This document shows positions 54,801-64,000 of a stretch of 64,000 bases of DNA, piece after piece (the stretch's first letter is position 1; every line of letters begins with the position of its first letter). This DNA is from Procambarus clarkii (taxonomy: Eukaryota; Arthropoda; Malacostraca; Decapoda; Cambaridae). The notes beneath the pieces were generated by a model. The model was not told the origin of the DNA and made no database searches. It worked only from the letters and a program-made list of their open reading frames with translations. A program made the translations under genes and the position numbers. The stretch spans positions 16,521,541-16,585,540 of the forward strand of contig NC_091152.1 of assembly GCF_040958095.1 (NCBI RefSeq), given 5' to 3'.

Positions 54801-57800
54801 ATGTGTTGTATGTTGTGGCCATGTGTTGTATGTTGTGGCCATGTGTTGTATGTTGTGGCCATGTGTTGTATGTTGTGGCCATGTGTTGTATGTTGTGGCT
54901 ATGTGTTGTATGTTGTGGCCATGTGTTGTATGTTGTAGCCATGTGTTGTATGTTGTGGCCATGTGTTGTATGTTGTGGCCATGTGTTGTATGTTGTGGCC
55001 ATGTGTTGTATGTTGTGGCCATGTGTTGTATGTTGTGGCCATGTGTTGTGGCTATGTGTTGTATGTTGTGGCCATGTGTTGTATGTTGGGGCCATGTGTT
55101 GTGGCTATGTGTTGTATGTTGTGGCCATGTGTTGTATGTTGTAGCCATGTGTTGTATGTTGTGGCCATGTGTTGTATGTTGTGGCCATGTGTTGTATGTT
55201 GTGGCCATGTGTTGTATGTTGTGGCCATGTGTTGTATGTTGTGGCCATGTGTTGTATGTTGGGGCCATGTGTTGTATGTTGTGGCCATGTGTTGTATGTT
55301 GTGGCCATGTGTAGTACGTTGTGGCCATGTGTAGTATGTTGTGGCCATGTGTAGTATGTTGTGGCCATGTGTTGCATGTTGTGGCCATGTGTTGCATGTT
55401 GTGGCCATGTGTTGTATGTTGTGGCCATGTGTTGTATGTTGTGGCCATGTGTTGTATGTTGTGGCCATGTGTAGTATGTTGTGGCCATGTGTAGTATGTT
55501 GTGGCCATGTGTTGCATGTTGTGGCCATGTGTTGCATGTTGTGGCCATGTGTTGTATGTTGTGGCCATGTGTTGTATGTTGTGGCCATGTGTTGTATGTT
55601 GTGGCCATGTGTTGTATGTTGTGGCCATGTGTTGTATGTTGTGGCCATGTGTTGTATGTTGTGGCCATGTGTTGTATGTTGTGGCCATGTGTTGTATGTT
55701 GTGGCCATGTGTTGAATGTTGTGGCCATGTGTAGTATGTTGTGGCCATGTGTTGTATGTTGTGGCCATGTGTTGTATGTTGTGGCCATGTGTTGTATGTT
55801 GTGGCCATGTGTTGTATGTTGTGGCCATGTGTTGTATGTTGTGGCCATGTGTTGTATGTTGTGGCCATGTGTTGTATATTGTGGCCATGTGTTGTATGTT
55901 GTGGCCATGTGTTGTATGTTGTGGCCATGTGTTGTATGTTGTGGCCATGTGTAGTATGTTGTGGCCATGTGTTGTATGTTGTGGCCATGTGTTGTATGTT
56001 GTGGCTATGTGTTGTATGTTGTGGCCATGTGTTGTATGTTGTGGCCATGTGTTGTATGTTGTGGCCATGTGTTGTATGTTGTGGCCATGTGTTGTATGTT
56101 GTGGCCATGTGTTGTATGTTGTGGCCATGTGTTGTATGTTGTGGCCATGTGTTGTATGTTGTGGCCATGTGTTGTATGTTGTGGCTATGTGTTGTATGTT
56201 GTGGCCATGTGTTGTATGTTGGGGCCATGTGTTGTATGTTGTGGCCATGTGTTGTGGCCATGTGTTGTGGCCATGTGTTGTGGCCATGTGTTGTGGCCAT
56301 GTGTTGTGGCCATGTGTTGTATGTTGTGGCCATGTGTTGTATGTTGTGGCCATGTGTTGTGGCCATGTGTTGTATGTTGGGGCCATGTGTTGTGGCCATG
56401 TGTTGTGGCCATGTGTTGTGGCCATGTGTTGTATGTTATGGCCATGTGTTGTATGTTGTGGCCATGTGTTGTATGTTGTGGCCATGTGTTGTGGCTATGT
56501 GTTGTATGTTGGGGCCATGTGTTGTGGCTGTGTTGTGGCCATGTGTTGTATGTTGTGGCCATGTGTTGTATGTTGTGGCCATGTGTTGTGGCTATGTGTT
56601 GTATGTTGTGGCCATGTGTTGTGGCCATGTGTTGTGGCCATGTGTTGTGGCCATGTGTTGTATGTTGTGGCCATGTGTTGTATGTTGTGGCCATGTGTTG
56701 TATGTTGTGGCCATGTGTTGTGGCCATGTGTTGTATGTTGGGGCCATGTGTTGTGGCTATGTGTTGTGGCCATGTGTTGTATGTTGTGGCCATGTGTTGT
56801 ATGTTGTGGCCATGTGTTGTATGTTGGGGCCATGTGTTGGGGCCATGTGTTGTATGTTATGGCTATGTGTTGTATGTTGTGGCCATGTGTTGTATGTTGT
56901 GGCCATGTGTTGTGGCTATGTGTTGTATGTTGGGGCCATGTGTTGTGGCTATGTGTTGTATGTTGTGGCCATGTGTTGTATGTTGTGGCTATGTGTTGTA
57001 TGTTGTGGCCATGTGTTGTATGTTGTGGCCATGTGTTGTATGTTGTGGCCATGTGTTGTATGTTGGGGCCATGTGTTGTATGTTGTGGCCATGTGTTGTA
57101 TGTTGGGGCCATGTGTTGTGGCTATGTGTTGTATGTTGTGGCCATGTGTTGTATGTTGTGGCCATGTGTTGTATGTTGGGGCCATGTGTTGTATGTTGTG
57201 GCCATGTGTTGTATGTTGGGGCCATGTGTTGTGGCCATGTGTTGTATGTTGTGGCTATGTGTTGTATGTTGTGGCCATGTGTTGTATGTTGTAGCCATGT
57301 GTTGTATGTTGTGGCCATGTGTTGTATGTTGTGGCCATGTGTTGTATGTTGTGGCCATGTGTTGTATGTTGTGGCCATGTGTTGTATGTTGTGGCCATGT
57401 GTTGTATGTTGTGGCTATGTGTTGTATGTTGTGGCCATGTGTTGTATGTTGTAGCCATGTGTTGTATGTTGTGGCCATGTGTTGTATGTTGTGGCCATGT
57501 GTTGTATGTTGTGGCCATGTGTTGTATGTTGTGGCCATGTGTTGTATGTTGTGGCCATGTGTTGTGGCTATGTGTTGTATGTTGTGGCCATGTGTTGTAT
57601 GTTGGGGCCATGTGTTGTGGCTATGTGTTGTATGTTGTGGCCATGTGTTGTATGTTGTAGCCATGTGTTGTATGTTGTGGCCATGTGTTGTATGTTGTGG
57701 CCATGTGTTGTATGTTGTGGCCATGTGTTGTATGTTGTGGCCATGTGTTGTATGTTGTGGCCATGTGTTGTATGTTGTGGCCATGTGTTGTATGTTGGGG

Positions 57801-60353
57801 CCATGTGTTGTATGTTGTGGCCATGTGTTGTATGTTGTGGCCATGTGTTGTATGTTGTGGCCATGTGTTGTATGTTGTGGCCATGTGTTGTATGTTGTGG
57901 CCATGTGTTGTATGTTGGGGCCATGTGTTGTATGTTGTGGCCATGTGTTGTATGTTGTGGCCATGTGTTGTATGTTGGGGCCATGTGTTGTATGTTGTGG
58001 CCATGTGTAGTATGTTGTAGCCATGTGTAGTATGTTGTGGCCATGTGTTGTATGTTGTGGCCATGTGTTGTATGTTGTGGCCATGTGTTGTATGTTGTGG
58101 CCATGTGTTGTATGTTGTGGCCATGTGTTGTATGTTGTGGCCATGTGTTGTATGTTGTGGCCATGTGTTGTATGTTGTGGCTATGTGTTGTATGTTGTGG
58201 CCATATGTTGTATGTTGTGGCTATGTGTTGTATGTTGTGGCCATGTGTTGTATGTTGTGGCCATGTGTTGTATGTTGTGGCCATGTGTTGTATGTTGTGG
58301 CCATGTGTTGTATGTTGGGGCCATGTGTTGTATGTTGGGGCCATGTGTTGTATGTTGTGGCCATGTGTTGTATGTTGGGGCCATGTGTTGTATGTTGGGG
58401 CCATGTGTTGTGGCCATGTGTTGTATGTTGTGGCCATGTGTTGTATGTTGTGGCCATGTGTTGTATGTTGGGGCCATGTGTTGTATGTTGGGGCCATGTG
58501 TTGTATGTTGTGGACATGTGTTGTATGTTGTGGCTATGTGTTGTATGTTGGGGCCATGTGTTGTGGCCATGTGTTGTATGTTGTGGCCATGTGTTGTATG
58601 TTGTGGCCATGTGTTGTATGTTGGGGCCATGTGTTGTATGTTGGGGCCATGTGTTGTATGTTGGGGCCATGTGTTGTATGTTGGGGCCATGTGTTGTATG
58701 TTGTGGCCATGTGTTGTGGCCATGTGTTGTGGCTATGTGTTGTATGTTGTGGCCATGTGTTGTGGCCATGTGTTGTGGCCATGTGTTGTGGCTATGTGTT
58801 GTATGTTGTGGCCATGTGTTGTATGTTGTGGCCATGTGTTGTGGCCATGTGTTGTATGTTGTAGCCATGTGTTGTATGTTGTGGCCATGTGTTGTATGTT
58901 GTGGCCATGTGTTGTATGTTGTGGCCATGTGTTGTATGTTGTAGCCATGTGTTGTATGTTGTGGCCATGTGTTGTGGCCATGTGTTGTATGTTGTGGCCA
59001 TGTGTTGTATGTTGTGGCCATGTGTTGTGGCCATGTGTTGTATGTTGTGGCCATGTGTTGTATGTTGTGGCCATGTGTTGTATGTTGTAGCCATGTGTTG
59101 TATGTTGTGGCCATGTGTTGTATGTTGTGGCCATGTGTTGTATGTTGTGGTCATGTGTAGTATGTTGTGGCCATGTGTAGTATGTTGTGGCCATGTGTTG
59201 TATGTTGTGGCCATGTGTTGTATGTTGTGGCCATGTGTTGTATGTTGTGGCCATGTGTTGTATGTTGGGGCCATGTGTTGTATGTTGTGGCCATGTGTTG
59301 TATGTTGTGGCCATGTGTTGTATGTTGTGGCCATGTGTTGTATGTTGGGGCCATGTGTTGTATGTTGGGGCCATGTGTTGTGGCCATGTGTTGTATGTTG
59401 TGGCCATGTGTTGTATGTTGGGGCCATGTGTTGTATGTTGGGGCCATGTGTTGTATGTTGGGGCCATGTGTTGTATGTTGGGGCCATGTGTTGTATGTTG
59501 TGGCCATGTGTTGTATGTTGTGGCCATGTGTTGTATGTTGTGGCTATGTGTTGTATGTTGTGGCCATGTGTTGTATGTTGTGGCCATGTGTTGTATGTTG
59601 TGGCCATGTGTTGTATGTTGTGGCCATGTGTTGTATGTTGTGGCTATGTGTTGTATGTTGTGGCCATGTGTTGTATGTTGGGGCCATGTGTTGTGGCCAT
59701 GTGTTGTATGTTGGGGCCATGTGTTGTATGTTGTGGCCATGTGTTGTATGTTGTGGCCATGTGTTGTATGTTTGGGCCATGTGTTGTGGCCATGTGTTGT
59801 ATGTTGTGGCCATGTGTTGTATGTTGGGGCCATGTGTTGTATGTTGGGGCCATGTGTTGTATGTTGTGGCCATGTGTTGTATGTTGTGGCCATGTGTTGT
59901 ATGTTGTGGCTATGTGTTGTATGTTGTGGCCATGTGTTGTATGTAGGGGCCATGTGTTGTGGCCATGTGTTGTATGTTGTGGCCATGTGTTGTGGCCATG
60001 TGTTGTATGTTGTGGCCATGTGTTGTGGCCATGTGTTGTATGTTGTGGCCATGTGTTGTATATTGTGGCCATGTGTTGTATGTTGTGGCCATGTGTTGTG
60101 GCCATGTGTTGTATGTTGGGGCCATGTGTTGTGGCTATGTGTTGTGGCCATGTGTTGTATGTTGTGGCCATGTGTTGTATGTTGTGGCCATGTGTTGTGG
60201 CCATGTGTTGTATGTTGTGGCCATGTGTTGTATGTTGTGGCCATGAGTTGTGGCCATGTGTTGTGGCCATGTGTTGTGGCCATGTGTTGTATGTTGTGGC
60301 CATGTGTTGTGGCTATGTGTTGTGGCCATGTGTTGTATGTTGTGGCCATGTTG
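48801..60353. repeat. Satellite array, 20-bp unit, 11.5 kb
   Basis: The unit is CCATGTGTTGTATGTTGTGG. A 13-bp short form CCATGTGTTGTGG occurs in clusters, mainly in the 50.2-51.3, 52.7-52.9, 53.7-54.4, 56.2-56.8 and 58.4-60.3 kb zones. Point variants (TGTAGT, TGTTGC, TTGGGG, GGCTAT, GTATATT) mark longer duplicated blocks. The + strand is G/T-rich. Because the unit lacks stops, open frames of hundreds of codons appear in all six frames; they are not genes. Confidence 0.97.
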
Positions 60354-60390
60354 CCGGGCATACAACACTTATGTGCATAGTTAACTACTA

Positions 60391-60629
60391 AGCCGGTGGC
60401 TGAGCGGACAGAACACTGGACTTATGATCCTGTGGTCCCGGGTTCGATCCTGGGCGCCGACGAGAAACAATGGCCAGAGTTTCTTTCTCCCTGCTGTTAC
60501 CTAGCAGTCAGTAAAATAGGTACCTGGGAGTTAGTCAGCTGTCACGGGCTGCATGCTTCCTGGGGGGTGGAGGCCTGGTCGAGGACCGGGCCGCGGGGAC
60601 ACTAAAGCCCCGAAATCATCTCAAGATAG
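60391..60629 (+). mobile_element. tRNA-derived SINE (family S)
   Basis: GCCGGTGGCTGAGCGGACAG head, B box GGTTCGATCC, and 3' end AATCATCTCAAGATAG. It begins 38 bp after the satellite array ends. Confidence 0.92.
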
Positions 60630-60990
60630 TGGCAGGATGTGGCTATCTATCATAACTTTACTCACTCACAATCTTGCGCCTCATACTCATCCAAAAAAAC
60701 CATAGAAAAAGAATATTTGATTCAATTTATGATGAATTACTTTACGAAGTCAAATTGTCACCAGTTAATATCGATATTCTAATGTAGTAATATTTCTGAG
60801 AAACAAAATGGCGTCTGGTTGAAGTTATTCTTCACAATATCAACAACTCTTAACGTATCACGTGACGGAATGTAACCAATGGGAGGAGAGCTATGACCTG
60901 ACCTTAGGGCAACTGCTTCCCCTTGAGCAGTTGCTTGAGTAATGTTGTGTGTGTGTGGAGGAGCAGCTCAAGTTTTAGAGCAGCTGGGAG
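60630..60990. other. No feature seen
   Basis: Unassigned AT-rich sequence after the SINE. Confidence 0.4.
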
Positions 60991-61192
60991 TCTGAGAGTG
61001 GAGTAGAGGCACCAGGGGAGCCCCTTCAAGCACTCTTCCTCACCTGCGTCAACCCTCCTACGTCACAGTTGACGTAGGAGTGGTCATATACGTCTGAGAG
61101 TGGAGTAGAGGCACCAGGGGAGCCCCTTCAAGCACTCTTCCTCACCTGCGTCAACCCTCCTACGTCACAGTTGACGTAGGAGTGGGCATATA
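60991..61192. repeat. 102-bp tandem duplication with a hairpin in each copy
   Basis: TCTGAGAGTGGAGTAGAGGC begins both copies (60991 and 61093). Each contains CTCCTACGTCA-CAGT-TGACGTAGGAG, an 11-bp perfect stem (61055-61080 and 61157-61182). Confidence 0.9.
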
Positions 61193-61230
61193 CGAAGGGG
61201 AATATAGATATACAGAGATATGCTTCTTTT

Positions 61231-61354
61231 GGTATATCGCCATCCGTCCCATGTTGGGTAAGCAGTATGTGGGGGTATATATAATTACACTTGGTATATC
61301 ACCATCCGTCCCATGTTGGGTAAGGAGTATGTGGGGGTATATATAATTACACTC
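61231..61354. repeat. 62-bp tandem duplication
   Basis: GGTATATCGCCATCCGTCCC to TATATATAATTACAC is repeated twice with few differences. Confidence 0.88.
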
Positions 61355-61562
61355 TACACCGAGCAACTCCGCCTCAAAGAAGATTAATGATGTTTGATGA
61401 TGATGGTGACCCACGAATGATGATAATGGTAATTGATGATGATAATGATGGAGATTGATGGTGAGGATGAGGAGGGATAGAGAAAAAGAGGACCAGTAGA
61501 TGTGTGATCTATCAGACCACGTCTGAGAAGACGACGCCTTCACACTTACATAAACACTCACA

Positions 61563-61791
61563 CTACAGTGACCACACTGTAGTGAGGACACTGTAGTGTG
61601 GACACTGTAGTGTGCACACTGTAGTGTGGACACTGTAGTGTGGACACTGTAGTGTGGACACTGTAGTGTGGACACTGTAGTGTGGACACTGTAGTGAGGA
61701 CACTGTAGTGAGGATACTGTAGTGAGGACACTGTAGTGAGGACACTGTAGTGTGGACACTGTAGTGAGGACACTGTAGTGTGCACACTCAC
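61563..61791. repeat. Minisatellite, 14-bp unit
   Basis: ACACTGTAGTGTGG or ACACTGTAGTGAGG is repeated about 16 times. The core CACTGTAGTG is nearly self-complementary. Confidence 0.92.
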
Positions 61792-61802
61792 ACTATCACC
61801 CA

Positions 61803-63762
61803 CAGCATATGTATGGGACCACTACCCCCCCCACACAGCATGTGTATAGGACCACTACCCCCCCCCCCCACACAGCGTGTGTATAGGACCACTACCACCC
61901 CACACAGCATGTGTATAGGACCACTACCCCCACACACAGCATGTGTATAGGACCACTACCACCCCACACAGCATGTGTATGGGACCACTACCCCCACACA
62001 CAGCATGTGTATAGGACCACTACCACCCCACACAGCATGTGTATGGGACCACTACCCCCACACAGCATGTGTATGGGACCACTACCTCCCCCCACACAGC
62101 ATGTGTATGGGACCACTACCCCCACACAGCATGTGTATGGGACCACTACCACCCCACACAGCATGTGTATGGGACCACTACCACCCCACACAGCATGTGT
62201 ATAGGACCACTACCCCCCACACAGCATGTGTATGGGACCACTACCCCCCACAGCATGTGTATGGGACCACTACCCCCCCACACAGCATGTGTATGGGACC
62301 ACTACCCCCACACAGCATGTGTATGGGACCACTACCCCCCCCCACAGCATGTGTATGGGACCACTACCCCCCCACAGCATGTGTATAGGACCACTACCCC
62401 CCACACAGCATGTGTATGGGACCACTACCCCCCACAGCATGTGTATGGGACCACTACCACCCCACACAGCATGTGTATGGGACCACTACCCCCCCCACAC
62501 AGCATGTGTATGGGACCACTACCCCCCCACAGCATGTGTATGGGACCACTACCCCACCACACAGCATGTGTATGGGACCACTACCCCCCCACAGCATGTG
62601 TATGGGACCACTACCCCCCCCACACAGTATGTGTATGGGACCACTCCCCCCCACACAGCATGTGTATGGGACCACTACCCCCCCACACAGCATGTGTATG
62701 GGACCACTACCACCCCCCACACAGCATGTGTATGGGACCACTACCTCCCCCCACACAGCATGTGTATGGGACCATTACCCCCCACACAGCATGTGTATGG
62801 GACCACTACCACCCCACACAGCATGTGTATGGGACCACTACCACCCCACACAGCATGTGTATAGGACCACTACCCCCCACACAGCATGTGTATGGGACCA
62901 CTACCCCCCCACACAGCATGTGTATGGGACCACTACCCCCCCACACAGTATGTGTATGGGACCACTACCCCCCCACACAGTATGTGTATGGGACCACTAC
63001 CCCCCCAACACAGCATGTGTATGGGACCACTACCCCCCCCCACACAGTATGTGTATGGGACCACTACCCCCCCACACAGCATGTGTATGGGACCACTACC
63101 CCCCCACACAGTATGTGTATGGGACCACTACCCCCACACAGCATGTGTATGGGACCACTACCCCCCCCACACAGTATGTGTATGGGACCACTACCCCCCC
63201 CACACAGTATGTGTATGGGACCACTACCCCCCCACACAGCATGTGTATGGGACCACTACCCCCCCCACACAGCATGTGTATAGGACCACTACCCCCCCAC
63301 ACAGTATGTGTATGGGACCACTACCCCCCCACACAGCATGTGTATGGGACCACTACCCCCCCACACAGCATGTGTATGGGACCACTACCCCCCCACACAG
63401 TATGTGTATGGGACCACTACCCCCACACAGCATGTGTATGGGACCACTACCCCCCCACACAGCATGTGTATGGGACCACTACCCCCCCACACAGTATGTG
63501 TATGGGACCACTACCCCCCCACACAGTATGTGTATGGGACCACTACCCCCCCACACAGCATGTGTATGGGACCACTACCCCCCCACACAGCATGTGTATG
63601 GGACCACTACCCCCCCACACAGTATGTGTATGGGACCACTACCACCCCCCCCCACACAGCATGTGTATGGGACCACTACCCCCCCACACAGCATGTGTAT
63701 GGGACCACTACCCCCCCACACAGCATGTGTATGGGACCACTACCCCCCCCCCCCCCCCACAG
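61803..63762. repeat. Minisatellite, about 33-bp unit with variable C run
   Basis: About 59 copies of CAGCATGTGTATGGGACCAC+TACCCCCCCACACA. The C run varies from about 4 to more than 10, and CAGTATG or ATAGGAC variants occur. Frames with PPHSMCMGPL repeats are artefacts. Confidence 0.95.
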
Positions 63763-63924
63763 CAAGCTAGCAGTTGGAACCACGAAGTCCTAAAAAACCC
63801 AACCATTACAGCTCTCACGTCTTAAGGGACTCGTCAACTACAACTGTTAAGCATTTAAGAAAACATTAAATAGATCCAATGTGCTGTAAAGTCTTCCCTG
63901 AGGCTTCGTCCTCGGAGCCACCGG
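63763..63924. other. No feature seen
   Basis: Short unassigned stretch after the C-rich minisatellite. Confidence 0.35.
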
Positions 63925-64000
63925 GCCCTGAAGATGGTCCAAGGACCCACTACACTACTGGTGAAGCCCTGAAGATGGTCCAAGGACCCACTACACTACT
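63925..64000. repeat. 41-bp tandem repeat, cut by the window end
   Basis: GCCCTGAAGATGGTCCAAGG begins at 63925 and 63966. The array may continue outside the window. Confidence 0.75.

Noticed and set aside
48801..60353. Very long open frames (up to ~935 codons) in all six frames, with MATTYNTWPQH or MLWPCVVCCGHV repeats
   Set aside because: A stop-free 20-bp unit yields a 20-residue repeat in every frame on both strands. No start context, no domain and no strand preference were seen.
61803..63825. Long frames with PPHSMCMGPLPP repeats
   Set aside because: They are translations of the C-run minisatellite, open in several frames at once.

Overview
The window looks like nuclear DNA of a decapod crustacean, most likely a crayfish-like species. 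The gene found has GT-AG introns and an animal-type protein. The many interspersed repeats (tRNA-derived SINEs, CR1-like and RNase H-bearing LINEs, MITE palindromes) are of kinds I associate with decapod genomes; that assignment is from memory and not proven here.

There is one confident host gene. It lies on the + strand from 7124 to 27449, has nine coding exons with matching splice phases, and encodes a STARD7-type START-domain lipid transfer protein of about 961 residues. The N-terminus is an arginine-rich mitochondrial presequence-like segment. A helical/membrane segment, a cysteine-rich linker and the START domain follow. The last exon carries an unusually long tail of about 545 residues with a charged helix and three tryptophan-rich boxes. 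Its introns hold a 28-bp minisatellite, SINEs, a foldback retroposon with target duplications, a deleted Tigger/pogo element, a piggyBac-like element and LINE scraps.

Left of the gene (1-6.8 kb) are a 39-bp minisatellite and a decayed minus-strand LINE with endonuclease, reverse transcriptase and RNase H remnants, split by other LINE fragments. Right of the gene (27.5-38.8 kb) the DNA is non-coding: minisatellites, MITEs, a 705-bp near-perfect palindrome and 5'-truncated CR1-like LINE pieces. From 38.8 to 48.7 kb, minus-strand CR1-like LINEs and a SINE lie head to tail, separated by (TG)n tracts. One LINE (43.3-48.2 kb) has apparently intact ORF1 and ORF2.

From 48.8 to 60.35 kb runs a single 11.5-kb satellite array of a 20-bp unit with internal kilobase-scale duplications. 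A SINE, small duplications, a 14-bp repeat and a 2-kb C-rich minisatellite follow to the end. The long open frames inside these arrays are artefacts of repeats that lack stop codons.
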